From the IMG/VR virus record IMGVR_UViG_3300044638_006031, positions 1 through 23,262 of that record: a DNA stretch of 23,262 nucleotides; one strand, 5' to 3'. Numbering within the stretch: position 1 is the first letter of the stretch; each line of letters opens with the position of its first letter. The stretch is from a virus. Shown here one piece after another: positions 6,755-15,106 of this stretch. A program made the position numbers and the translations under genes. Below the pieces are notes generated by a model. The model searched no databases, was not told where the DNA came from, and saw only the letters and a list, made by a program, of their open reading frames with translations.

Positions 6755-7644
6755 GTGTTATTCTTAATCCAAGTTTCAACATCTATCTTTGGCTTCCATC
6801 CTAGATGACTTATTTGTTCTATATTTGCTAAAGTTGATTTAGCTTCTCCCTCTCTTGGGGGCAAATACTTGGTTGGACCACCAATCATTTTTGCTATTTC
6901 GTTTACTGAATAATTCTTTCCCGTACCAACATTCAATGTTCTGGTTAGTAATCTAGTATCACCATAATCATGATTGGCCAAAAGAATGTTTGCTTCAACA
7001 ACATCAGAAACATGAACAAAATCTCTTCTTTGTTCTCCATCACCAACAATTGTAAGTGGTTCTCCAGCTACCTTCTGTCTTCCGAAGATGCCAATTACAG
7101 GCGCATATTGGCCCTTCACTGGTTGCCTTTCTCCAAAGACATTAAAATATCTAAAAATGTGTGTTTCTAATCCATACATTTTAGAATACAATTTGCATAA
7201 TTCTTCTGCATTTTGTTTGGTTACAGAATATGCATTTAGGCAATCTGGTATGGCTGCTTCATTACTCTTTCCACTATTACCATAAATTGCGGAAGTCGAT
7301 GAAAGAAGTACTTTTTTGACTTGGTATTTTCGTGCTAGCTGAAGAACCGTTCCTGTTCCAAGAACATTGACTTCTATTGCCTTAAGAGGATCTTCTATAC
7401 AATTCTGTATTCTCGCCTCTGCTGCCAGATGAAATACTACATCAACATGATTATACATGTCACTCGTCATGACATAATCAGTTACACAGTGATGATTATA
7501 TCTTGCTTTTTTATTGAAGTAAAATTCATTATGTGCGTCTGACGAGAGATTGTCAATGACATTTACTTCATGACCATCTTCTATAAGACGATCAACTAGA
7601 TTCGATCCAATAAATCCACAGCCACCAGTTACTAAATATTTCAT
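6751..7644 (-). CDS. NAD-dependent sugar-nucleotide epimerase (GalE-like extended SDR)
   Basis: A 297-aa extended short-chain dehydrogenase/reductase. The Rossmann motif TGGCGFIG is at residues 6-13 and the strand-2 acidic residue is in VIDNLSS. HLAAEARIQNCIEDP (72-86) is characteristic of UDP-hexose epimerases. The catalytic set is S116/T117 with Y139-x3-K143. The later RRDFVHVSDVV segment is the C-terminal sugar-nucleotide-binding signature. UDP-glucose or UDP-GlcNAc 4-epimerase activity is the best guess, but substrate cannot be read reliably. It is somewhat shorter than bacterial GalE (about 338 aa). It does not look like GDP-mannose 4,6-dehydratase. It lies at the downstream end of the glycan cassette, after a 37-nt AT-rich gap. 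Confidence 0.85.
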   Translation of the reverse strand: MKYLVTGGCGFIGSNLVDRLIEDGHEVNVIDNLSSDAHNEFYFNKKARYNHHCVTDYVMTSDMYNHVDVVFHLAAEARIQNCIEDPLKAIEVNVLGTGTVLQLARKYQVKKVLLSSTSAIYGNSGKSNEAAIPDCLNAYSVTKQNAEELCKLYSKMYGLETHIFRYFNVFGERQPVKGQYAPVIGIFGRQKVAGEPLTIVGDGEQRRDFVHVSDVVEANILLANHDYGDTRLLTRTLNVGTGKNYSVNEIAKMIGGPTKYLPPREGEAKSTLANIEQISHLGWKPKIDVETWIKNNT

Positions 7645-7681
7645 TTTATTTTTTTCTTCTTAAATAAAAATATAAATAATT

Positions 7682-9250
7682 TTATTCGAAAATATAATCG
7701 TCCAAAACTACATAATCAATTTCAGTTTCGGTCAACACATTTATTGCATCTTCAAATCTTGTTAAAATTGGTTTTCCCTTTATATTAAACGATGTATTTA
7801 AAATTATAGGAATATGTCCAAGTTTTTCCATTTCATCCAATATAGAAAACATAAATTCATTAGATTCTTTTGTTATAGACTGTACTCTTGTAGTTGAATC
7901 TTCATGTACTGCTGATGGAATTTTTTCTTTCCATTCTTTTCTTATGAATGGAGCAAATCCCATATATTCGCAGGATCCATCAGTATCAAAATATTTATTT
8001 AAATCTTGAAGTCTTACCATTGGAGCAAATGGTCTAAACCATTCTCTAAATTTTACTTTGGCGTTTAATTTTTCTTTCATATTTGAAATAGAAGGATCGC
8101 ATATAATGCTTCTATTTCCAAGTGCTCTCGGTCCACATTCAGATAAACCTCTAGCAACACCAATAATTTTTCCTTCAACAATCAATTTTGCTATTTGTTT
8201 AGCATTTGTTTTTTTATTTTTGTAAGTTTTTTTGTAATATTCTAATTTAGATTTATCTATAAAATCAAAACCAGAATATTTTATATCAACTTCAGCTGAT
8301 GGTGGATTTGTATAAACTAATGCGCCAAAAGCTAGTCCACAATCGTTGGGATTAGGCGGAATAAAAATATTATTGTTTATTAATCTTCTCAATGATTCGT
8401 TGAAAAGAACATTTAATGCACATCCACCGCTTAAACACACTGGTAAATTATATCTTTTTACAATAGGTAAAATTAAAGAAAAACTTAATTTTTCAAAAAC
8501 ATATTGATTTGTTGCTGCTAAATCATATGCAATTTTCTCTTCGATAGAATCTAAAACATGTAGATTAGGTAGTCCTATTTTCTCGCCCAGCAACTTTAAT
8601 CGTTCTGCTTCCTTTCCATTATTGATTGTATTTAGATAATAAGATTCTATATGATGAATCCATTCCGGGACAATTTTTCCATACGCACAAAGACCCATTA
8701 GTTTTCCTGCATATGATAAATAATTTCCTTTCTTGATTTCTTTTATTGGTAATGCCATAAATGTATATGCATTAGCTAAATCTATATTTGAGGAATAAAT
8801 TTTTGTAAAATCATTATTAATTTTATTTGCATAAAAAATATTAAAATATTCTACGCTATTATCTAATTCTATTCCACCTCCATCAAAAGACACTATTATA
8901 GATTCATCAAATTTTGATGTGTAAAAAGCACATGCTGCGTGGCTAATATGATGACCTACAAATCTAAATTCGTTTATAGAAAAAATTTTACTTAATAAAC
9001 TTTTAATATTTTCTAATGATTCAGTTGTATGTTTTACTATCAAGCCTTCAGTAAAAAATATACCAGGATATTCTTTTTCTATAATATCTTTAATTTCTTT
9101 TAAATAATGTTCTAAGTTTGGATTTGCGAATGCAAGAAAATATCTTTCATTCGTAAATCTTTCTAGTTCATATATTCTATATTGATTATTTGGAAGTTCT
9201 ATTGCTATAGACGCATCATGCGATAAATAAAAGCTTATTCTACTTTTCAT
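7682..9250 (-). CDS. Carbamoyltransferase (NodU/CmcH/TobZ family)
   Basis: A 522-aa protein with both domains of the O-carbamoyltransferase family, which transfers carbamoyl from carbamoyl phosphate, through carbamoyl-AMP, to a hydroxyl group. The N-terminal Kae1-like domain has SHDAS (10-14), GHHISHAACAFY (99-110, metal-binding histidines), SFDGGG (121-126), GKLMGLCAYGK (182-192) and LSGGCALN (273-280). The YrdC-like domain has CGPRALGNRS (372-381), FREWFRPFAP (401-410), STTRVQ (452-457) and LNTSFN (484-489). All core motifs look intact, so an active enzyme is likely; length is near the family norm. The acceptor is probably a sugar, given flanking sugar-nucleotide and glycosyltransferase genes. 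It is very AT-rich, like the genes upstream, and lies 15 nt from the PLP-enzyme gene. Confidence 0.9.
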   Translation of the reverse strand: MKSRISFYLSHDASIAIELPNNQYRIYELERFTNERYFLAFANPNLEHYLKEIKDIIEKEYPGIFFTEGLIVKHTTESLENIKSLLSKIFSINEFRFVGHHISHAACAFYTSKFDESIIVSFDGGGIELDNSVEYFNIFYANKINNDFTKIYSSNIDLANAYTFMALPIKEIKKGNYLSYAGKLMGLCAYGKIVPEWIHHIESYYLNTINNGKEAERLKLLGEKIGLPNLHVLDSIEEKIAYDLAATNQYVFEKLSFSLILPIVKRYNLPVCLSGGCALNVLFNESLRRLINNNIFIPPNPNDCGLAFGALVYTNPPSAEVDIKYSGFDFIDKSKLEYYKKTYKNKKTNAKQIAKLIVEGKIIGVARGLSECGPRALGNRSIICDPSISNMKEKLNAKVKFREWFRPFAPMVRLQDLNKYFDTDGSCEYMGFAPFIRKEWKEKIPSAVHEDSTTRVQSITKESNEFMFSILDEMEKLGHIPIILNTSFNIKGKPILTRFEDAINVLTETEIDYVVLDDYIFE

Positions 9251-9265
9251 ATCATTACTTTATTT

Positions 9266-10420
9266 TTATATACTATTTAAAATATTACAAAGACGCAAAA
9301 CATCTTCCGTTGATACAAATTCATTATTTCCAACATAATAAGACTTATTATGAATAAATTCTGATGTTTTACAATCCTGGTGAATAGGAAATATAAAGCT
9401 ATTTGCTTTGGTGCAAAGAGGATGTCTTAGCAGATTTCCAGCTATTAACGGTCTATTTTCTATGCCATTTTGTGTAAGAATTTCAGAAACTTTTGTTGAA
9501 TCTGAGGTTAAACATATTATTGGAAATGCATAAAGACTAACACCTTCTCTATTAAAATTAGAATAGTATTTTGTTGAATCAATATTATCTAAAAATGTTT
9601 TTAGATTATTATTTCTTATTTTAATAGAATTTTCTAATCTTCCCATTTGAGAAATTCCTAGAGATGCGTGTAAATCGGTATTTCTTACATTATATCCAGG
9701 ACATAGAAAAGTAAATCTTCTATCAACACCATCAACTAGTAATTTTTCTTGCCTTTCTGGTGATAATTCTCTCAACATTCCATGAGATCGTAAAAGTAGT
9801 AATCTTTCATAAAATTCATCATCATTAGTGCATACCATTCCGCCTTCAATTGTTGTCATGTGATGACCATAATAAAAAGAAAAAGTTGATGCTTTACCAA
9901 AAGTTCCTACTTTTTTACCATTCCATTCAGAACCATGTGATTCGCAACAATCTTCAAATAACATTACACCATTATCTTCACATATAGAAAGCAATCTTTC
10001 GCTTATAGCTGGAAATCCTAAAACATGCGTAAGAAAAATATATTTTACGCCATAACTTTTTATATAAATTTCAAGATCATCTAAATTTGGACCTAAATCT
10101 TGTAAATTTGTATCTGTCAAATACAACCCACAATTTTTTGATAATTGCATTATTGGAGTTATATTAGTTGACCAAGTACAGCTTTGTGCTGCCCAATTTT
10201 TTGATCCATATAAATCCAAAGCTGCCTGAACCAATATTAAATTGGCAGAAGATCCAGAATTAACAAATACACTATGCTTGACACCAAGCCATTCAGACCA
10301 CTTTTTTTCAAATTCTTTTACTTTTTCCCCAGCAGTTAATTTAGATACATTTATTACATAATCTGCTAAATTTTTCCTATCATTTTCAGATATCGCATCA
10401 TCGTGCATTAATTTCCACAT
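9266..10420 (-). CDS. DegT-fold PLP enzyme, probable GDP-4-keto-6-deoxymannose 3-dehydratase (ColD-like)
   Basis: A 384-aa fold-type I PLP enzyme of the DegT/DnrJ/EryC1 family. SGSSANL (55-61) binds the phosphate, FEDCCESHGSEWNGKKVGTFG (155-175) carries the Asp that pairs with the pyridine nitrogen (D157), and the active-site segment reads SFYYGHHMTTIEGGM (181-195). Sugar aminotransferases of this family have a Schiff-base lysine in that segment; here there is His186-His187. A Lys-to-His change marks the deoxygenating branch (ColD; RfbH/E1). The Cys cluster that holds the iron-sulfur centre in E1/RfbH is absent (only C240 in that region), which favours a ColD-like 3-dehydratase. The partner SDR is directly upstream, sharing one base. 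Substrate specificity is inferred from motif and context. Confidence 0.78.
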   Translation of the reverse strand: MWKLMHDDAISENDRKNLADYVINVSKLTAGEKVKEFEKKWSEWLGVKHSVFVNSGSSANLILVQAALDLYGSKNWAAQSCTWSTNITPIMQLSKNCGLYLTDTNLQDLGPNLDDLEIYIKSYGVKYIFLTHVLGFPAISERLLSICEDNGVMLFEDCCESHGSEWNGKKVGTFGKASTFSFYYGHHMTTIEGGMVCTNDDEFYERLLLLRSHGMLRELSPERQEKLLVDGVDRRFTFLCPGYNVRNTDLHASLGISQMGRLENSIKIRNNNLKTFLDNIDSTKYYSNFNREGVSLYAFPIICLTSDSTKVSEILTQNGIENRPLIAGNLLRHPLCTKANSFIFPIHQDCKTSEFIHNKSYYVGNNEFVSTEDVLRLCNILNSI

Positions 10421-11340
10421 TATAAATTCTCCATTACAATTTTGTAGGTTTTTTCTATACCATCTTTTAGAGACATAAATTTGTAATATCCAATTATATC
10501 TATTAGTTTTTTTGTCGATACATCTTTTCTATAAACACCGTTTAAAGATTCTAATCCATTAAATTCTATTATTCCTTCATAAGAAATAATATCTTTAATA
10601 ATTGAAGAAATATCTTTTACGGACAAATTTTCATTTGTTGCTACATTATACTCTCCAGAAATATTATTATCAATTATATTTTCTATAATATTTGCGGCAT
10701 CTCCAGCATACATAAATTGTCTAAGAGGACTACCAGTCCCAAGCAAAGTTATTTTTTTATCTTTATTAAGCTTTGCATAATGCATTTTTTTTATTAAGGA
10801 AGTTACTAAATGACTTTTAATATCATTCTTAAAATTATCATGCTCTCCATAAAGATTACACAAATAAAGAGTACAATAATCTAAGTTATATTGTTTTTTT
10901 GCTGCTCGCATCATATATCCAGCAAATCTTTTAGAATAAGCATAAGAATTATTTGTTGGTTCTGGTTCTCCACTATCAACAAATTCTTCTGTAAGTGGAT
11001 AATTGTTTGATGATTTTGGATAAATGCATGTGCTAGACGCAAAAATTAATTTAACTTTATTTTTAGCACAATAATTTATTACATTTGTATTTAATAAATT
11101 ATTAATTAATATAAAGTCATAAGGATTTTCTATATTATCTTTAATTCCTCCTACTTTACCAGCAAGATGGACTATTACAGATGGTGAATACGAATCTAAA
11201 ATTTTTTTTGTATGAACATTATCCGTTAGATCTACATCATTGGATGATAGATAAATAAAATTATTATTTTTATCCCGTAAAGATTTTCCTAATAAACCGC
11301 TACCGCCAGTTACTACAATTTTATCTATAAATGTTTTCAT
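10420..11340 (-). CDS. GDP-L-fucose synthase / GDP-colitose synthase-like SDR (Fcl/ColC type)
   Basis: A 306-aa extended SDR close in size to GDP-fucose synthase (about 320 aa). It has TGGSGLLG (11-18), HLAGKVGGIKDNIENPYDF (58-76), SSTCIYP (102-108), EPTNNSYAYSKRFAG (127-141) with Y133-x3-K137, and NLYGEHDNF (162-170) followed by KSHLV (175-179). The Cys (C105) and His (H177) positions match the pair that performs the epimerisation in GDP-fucose synthase, so a C3/C5 (or C5-only) epimerase plus C4 reductase is expected. Next to a ColD-like dehydratase, the ColC role (GDP-colitose formation) is as likely as GDP-fucose formation; sequence alone does not decide. The start overlaps the preceding GT2 gene by ATGA. 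Confidence 0.82.
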   Translation of the reverse strand: MKTFIDKIVVTGGSGLLGKSLRDKNNNFIYLSSNDVDLTDNVHTKKILDSYSPSVIVHLAGKVGGIKDNIENPYDFILINNLLNTNVINYCAKNKVKLIFASSTCIYPKSSNNYPLTEEFVDSGEPEPTNNSYAYSKRFAGYMMRAAKKQYNLDYCTLYLCNLYGEHDNFKNDIKSHLVTSLIKKMHYAKLNKDKKITLLGTGSPLRQFMYAGDAANIIENIIDNNISGEYNVATNENLSVKDISSIIKDIISYEGIIEFNGLESLNGVYRKDVSTKKLIDIIGYYKFMSLKDGIEKTYKIVMENL

Positions 11341-12083
11341 AAAGTATCTAATCTATCGTTTATTGATTTTTGCCTTATATAATTTGCAGTAGCTTCTTGT
11401 CTAGCAACATTTACTCTATCTTCACTTATTGGATTTGTTCTGTTATAGACATATAATATTTCTTTTAAATGCATCGTTCTTTCTCTGGCCATCTCTAGCA
11501 TAGGAAACATGAATGCATTGTCTCCAGCCATATCAAAATAATTTCCATTTTCATCTTTTAAATCAACTTCATTTATTTTGAGGAATAAATCTCTTTTAAA
11601 TGTTCTTAAATGAGATGCTAACCATTTTGGATATTTCTTAAATGTACCATTTAACTTAACATCGTATGGAAAATCATGATAATGGTGACTGACATCTTGA
11701 TAAGGATAATGACAATAGGTCCCATATGTCATCCATATGTTATTGTTTAGATAATAATTATTTAATATTTCTAAAACAGTATTAGTTGAAAGCCAATCAT
11801 CAAGATCAACTGTTATTATTATATCACAATCTTTTGCTTCTTTTACGCCCAATAAAGTATTTTCTGTCTGAAATTGTCTTTTATTGTTTCTTATTACTTG
11901 AATTTTATCTGTATATTTTTCTTCATAATTTTTTAATTTTTCATAAGTTCCATCTGTACTTTGTGCATCTATACAAATAATTTTAAAGTTATTGTAAGTT
12001 TGAAGTAACATAGATGCTAAAGATCTATCTACCCAATTTAAACAATTGTAGCCGCAGCACACAAAACCATATTTTAAATTCAT
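11337..12083 (-). CDS. Family 2 glycosyltransferase
   Basis: A 248-aa GT-A enzyme. The N-terminus reads YGFVCCGYNCLNWVDRSLASML, then IDAQSTDGTYE (39-49), and TVDLDDWLS (91-99) supplies the DxDD metal and nucleotide-sugar site. A mid-protein HLRTFKRDLF and a C-terminal GDNAFMFPML (about 187-196) act as the usual acceptor-side acidic element. These features support a soluble, single-domain GT2 inverting transferase; donor and acceptor are unknown. It overlaps both neighbours by 4 bp and is part of the AT-rich chain. Confidence 0.83.
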   Translation of the reverse strand: MNLKYGFVCCGYNCLNWVDRSLASMLLQTYNNFKIICIDAQSTDGTYEKLKNYEEKYTDKIQVIRNNKRQFQTENTLLGVKEAKDCDIIITVDLDDWLSTNTVLEILNNYYLNNNIWMTYGTYCHYPYQDVSHHYHDFPYDVKLNGTFKKYPKWLASHLRTFKRDLFLKINEVDLKDENGNYFDMAGDNAFMFPMLEMARERTMHLKEILYVYNRTNPISEDRVNVARQEATANYIRQKSINDRLDTL

Positions 12084-12898
12084 TTTAATTCTCTCATAAA
12101 TTTCAAATAATCAGCTAATTTTTCCTTATCAAACATTTTAATCATATTAAAATAACCAATATTATTTTGATAATGTGGATTAACAACACTATTATATTTA
12201 GATGCTAAAGTTGGACAACAACTATCTTTTGTTCTAGAATGATCTAAATGAAAAAGTAAACCAGGCTCTTCATATATTTCAAATAAATTTGATTTTATTC
12301 TAAAAATAATTTCTGCGTCCTCTGGACCATATCCTTTAAAATACTCGCTCATTAATCCAACATTATCTAACATATGTTGTTTATTTGCCATCAATATTCC
12401 ACCAGGAGGATTTGGAGATACTAACGATTCTCCTTCTATCAATGATAAATTATTTTTTAAATAATCTAAATTTATTTTGTTATTTTCTAAAAGTTTTTCT
12501 CTAAATGTAGGTATTGAACTGTGGTTAGATTTTGGTATATTTACTAATTCAAATTTAAATGGTTTAGAATAATAATATTTTCCATTTTCCAACATTTCAA
12601 AAGAAGAAATAAATTGTTTTTCTGTAACTAAAACATCAGAATCATAAATTGCAAAATATTCTGTATCAATATTTTTAATACCAAAATTTATTAATTTGGA
12701 TTTATGAAAATAATCAGCATTAAAATTTATTGATAAATGCTCATATTCTCCATCAATTTTTGGTAAATAATTACCTTGTTCTACTATTAAAATTTTTGGT
12801 TTATGCGAATAACCATTTAAAAATTTAATTATAGTTTTTATATTATAAAGCCTGTCTTCACTATCAAATTTAAATGGTATTATACATGTTAAATTCAT
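12080..12898 (-). CDS. GT-A glycosyltransferase with galactosyltransferase (GT7/GT27-type) C-terminal domain
   Basis: A 272-aa protein opening with LTCIIPFKFDSEDRLYN, an N-terminal GT-A strand and loop. A YDSDV metal site is at 85-89. The C-terminal pattern NPPGGILMANKQ (163-174), a hydrophobic helix, FKGYGPEDAE (187-196) and a downstream HLDH is the acceptor-side signature of the Glyco_transf_7C group (beta-galactosyl and GalNAc transferases, chondroitin-polymerase-like domains). A transferase for Gal, GalNAc or a related sugar is the best guess. It overlaps the GT10 gene upstream and the GT2 gene downstream by 4 bp each. Confidence 0.75.
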   Translation of the reverse strand: MNLTCIIPFKFDSEDRLYNIKTIIKFLNGYSHKPKILIVEQGNYLPKIDGEYEHLSINFNADYFHKSKLINFGIKNIDTEYFAIYDSDVLVTEKQFISSFEMLENGKYYYSKPFKFELVNIPKSNHSSIPTFREKLLENNKINLDYLKNNLSLIEGESLVSPNPPGGILMANKQHMLDNVGLMSEYFKGYGPEDAEIIFRIKSNLFEIYEEPGLLFHLDHSRTKDSCCPTLASKYNSVVNPHYQNNIGYFNMIKMFDKEKLADYLKFMRELK

Positions 12899-13713
12899 AA
12901 TATTTTTTTTCTTTCTTCATATTTAAAAATTCCATCTAAAAAATATTTTTCAGAAGTTGGTTTAACAAAACTATTAGCTATCTCATAGTTTTTTAAAATA
13001 TGCGGTAGCATTTTTTCATATAATTTAAAATTTACATTTAAAATATCATTTAATGAATTTAAAACAATTATTCCATTAATATCAAATATTTCTCCAATTG
13101 AAGGATCTCCCCAATATATTGGAACAGTTCCAGTTAAAAAACAATCTAATATTTTTTCTGTAAAATAACCATTGACCTTTGAATTTTCTATTACAAGAGA
13201 AAAGCAATAATCATCTAAACCTTCATTTTTTGATTCAATATAATTAAATTGAGAACCATACAACGATATATTATAATTTAATTTTTGTAATTCTTGTATA
13301 TAGATGTGTCTTAATATATGACCACTTGTAACTTTTTTTCTAGAACAAATTGTTGATAATAATTTTGTTTTTTGTGATAATTTAGGAATTACCCATGCTG
13401 AAAATGGAGGTGTATTGTAAAATATTTTTTTATTATCCGTATAATCTTTACAATAAGTAAAAATCATATCTGCATTTGTTTTTTGAATAATATTCAAAAA
13501 ATTTTTAGAATATATTAAATTTAAAATTTCTGGACATTCAATTAAATATAGTAATTTTGGTTTGTCTGTTTCTATAATTTTTTCAGAATCTATGTAAAAA
13601 ATATAATCAGATTCTTCTAAATTATTTGTAATTTTATAATCTTTAACTGAAAAATTAAAAGATGCCCATGCTGGCTCCATACCATTATATTTGTTTATAT
13701 AAATCTTTTTCAT
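12895..13713 (-). CDS. GT10 fucosyltransferase-family glycosyltransferase
   Basis: A 272-aa GT-B protein. The C-terminal half carries the family 10 donor-site signature from 171 to 202: FSLVIENS, then GYFTEKILDCF, then GTVPIYWG, matching the conserved block of alpha-1,3/4-fucosyltransferases that binds GDP-fucose. The N-terminal half is the more variable acceptor domain (LLYLIECPEI at 54-63 and MIFTY at 83-87). It is shorter than bacterial GT10 enzymes such as H. pylori FucT and has no heptad repeats or membrane anchor. A GDP-deoxyhexose donor fits the ColC/Fcl- and ColD-like genes downstream. Linkage and acceptor unknown. Confidence 0.85.
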   Translation of the reverse strand: MKKIYINKYNGMEPAWASFNFSVKDYKITNNLEESDYIFYIDSEKIIETDKPKLLYLIECPEILNLIYSKNFLNIIQKTNADMIFTYCKDYTDNKKIFYNTPPFSAWVIPKLSQKTKLLSTICSRKKVTSGHILRHIYIQELQKLNYNISLYGSQFNYIESKNEGLDDYCFSLVIENSKVNGYFTEKILDCFLTGTVPIYWGDPSIGEIFDINGIIVLNSLNDILNVNFKLYEKMLPHILKNYEIANSFVKPTSEKYFLDGIFKYEERKKIL

Positions 13714-14483
13714 ATTAAAAGCATATCATTTCTATAGATCTTTTCCCAATTTTTAAAAGGAGGTATATTATACCATTTATTTGGAGCTACTATCTTTTTG
13801 TCTAAATTTTCATTTATCCAAGATGCCCACCAAGAATAAGAACTGTTAGAAATTATATTATGATCACATAAAGACATAAGAATAAAATCTATTTCTGGAT
13901 CGTTATTCATTATGATGTTTGGTATTTGTTTAAATACATGCGAACACCATAATTTATCATCTGTAAAAATTATATAAAAATAATTTGGTCCAAAAAAATT
14001 GACTGCTCTTTGAAAATAATTTTCATCACAAACATAATGAATATGTTTTGCTATAGGATGTAAATAATCTCCTCTGCGAACATGTATTGCTACTAATTCT
14101 TTATTTTTTTCTTCTTTTAGTTTTTTAATAAAATTTATACAAGTATTATGTTTTTCTTTGTCAAAAGTAAATATATTTCGTAAATCATATTCATTTTCTT
14201 TAATGTAATCTGCATTTTGAAAATATCCCAAAATATCTGTACCATCATTTATTAATGATGCATCTATCGTTTCAGAATTATCTGTTTGTAAAAATAATGT
14301 ATTTTGTTTAATATCATCAGAATTCTCGGCTGGTAATTTAAACATTTTAGACAATAAAGAATTATATTTAAAATCAAAACCTATTTGTATATTTTTTTTC
14401 TTTCCAATATGGTATAAAAATGCAAATTGAAACATTTGATTTCCCAACCAACCATATTTTCCCAATTTTTTAAATGTGATCAT
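13710..14483 (-). CDS. GT11 alpha-1,2-fucosyltransferase-family glycosyltransferase
   Basis: A 257-aa protein with the family 11 motifs in order: GWLGNQMFQFAF (11-22, the canonical N-terminal G-L-G-N-Q-x-F-Q), AIHVRRGDY (132-140, donor-binding HxRRxDY), FTDD (173-176), and HNIISNSSYSWWASW (208-222). GT11 members include bacterial alpha-1,2-fucosyltransferases and the colitosyltransferase of some O-antigen clusters. With the GT10 gene and the deoxyhexose genes nearby this supports transfer of an L-fuco-configured sugar. No membrane segment is seen. Coupled to both neighbours by 4-bp overlaps. Confidence 0.88.
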   Translation of the reverse strand: MITFKKLGKYGWLGNQMFQFAFLYHIGKKKNIQIGFDFKYNSLLSKMFKLPAENSDDIKQNTLFLQTDNSETIDASLINDGTDILGYFQNADYIKENEYDLRNIFTFDKEKHNTCINFIKKLKEEKNKELVAIHVRRGDYLHPIAKHIHYVCDENYFQRAVNFFGPNYFYIIFTDDKLWCSHVFKQIPNIIMNNDPEIDFILMSLCDHNIISNSSYSWWASWINENLDKKIVAPNKWYNIPPFKNWEKIYRNDMLLI

Positions 14484-15106
14484 GATCTAATTTCCAATTC
14501 ACACTTTGTAAGATACTCCCATTTATTTGCACTATCAGCGGCATCTGCCTGATAAAAAACTGGTTTATTTGGAGTTAATACCTGAAAATATCTTTGAAGA
14601 AAGGCACAACCGACATCAAATGGAGTATGTCGATTATAAACCAAATCTTTTGACATAATTATTGCTTCTTTTCTATATCTTTCGCTTGTGTATAGAATTG
14701 AATGTGTTGCCAAAATTCCAGCAATCCTTTTATACTCTGTATTGTATTGGATACAAGTATATCCTCTATTGCCTATACTAACTCCAAGATATAATGCATC
14801 TGTTTCGTCTGGAACTTCTAATATAGGATTAAAGTTTTCTTCAATGACTTCAGCATCATCTTCAAGAATTAAAAATGGCGTTTTTAGATCTGAAAGTTCA
14901 AATATATCAATGTGTGATTGAGCACAACCAACATAGTGCTTATTTGCTGGTATAGTTTCCGGTGGAGATGGAATAACTCTAGCAGACTTTCTAATAGTGT
15001 TCTTGAAGCCTAGCTTCTCAAACATCTTAGTCATTCGTTCTGCGTTTTTAGTTGCTGTGTCTAGATTAATCCAATATACTGGTATTTCACGAAGATCTAT
15101 TTTCAT
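14480..15106 (-). CDS. Family 25 (LPS-type) glycosyltransferase
   Basis: A 208-aa protein with the family 25 layout: IPVYWINLDTATKNAERM (8-25, the N-terminal INLD...R signature), GCAQSH (60-65), and FLILEDDAEV (78-87), the metal-site LEDDA. Family 25 includes LPS beta-1,4-galactosyltransferases and procollagen galactosyltransferases. The latter act on collagen, and this phage has a collagen-like fibre 10 kb away; that coincidence is noted without claiming a link. The ATG lies inside the end of the preceding 102-aa gene (20-bp overlap). Base composition is less extreme than in the genes that follow. Confidence 0.78.
   Translation of the reverse strand: MKIDLREIPVYWINLDTATKNAERMTKMFEKLGFKNTIRKSARVIPSPPETIPANKHYVGCAQSHIDIFELSDLKTPFLILEDDAEVIEENFNPILEVPDETDALYLGVSIGNRGYTCIQYNTEYKRIAGILATHSILYTSERYRKEAIIMSKDLVYNRHTPFDVGCAFLQRYFQVLTPNKPVFYQADAADSANKWEYLTKCELEIRS

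Larger units (their letters stand above)
7682..14483. other. AT-rich glycan cassette core
   Basis: Seven consecutive genes (carbamoyltransferase, PLP enzyme, SDR and four glycosyltransferases) are visibly richer in A and T than the replication block. Hand-counted sample rows give about 25% GC at 12481-12540 and about 55% GC at 17401-17460. The upstream six are joined by overlaps of 1-4 bp. The contrast suggests later acquisition as a unit. No integrase, repeat or attachment site marks its ends. Confidence 0.6.

Noticed and set aside
6751-7644. GDP-mannose 4,6-dehydratase supplying the deoxyhexose precursor
   Set aside because: Length and the HLAAEARIQNCIEDP region fit UDP-hexose epimerases better; the missing Gmd activity must be sought elsewhere.
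11786-11980. Leucine-rich plus-strand frame that could be a small membrane protein
   Set aside because: It is antisense to the GT2 gene in AT-rich sequence and has no start context; a shadow frame.
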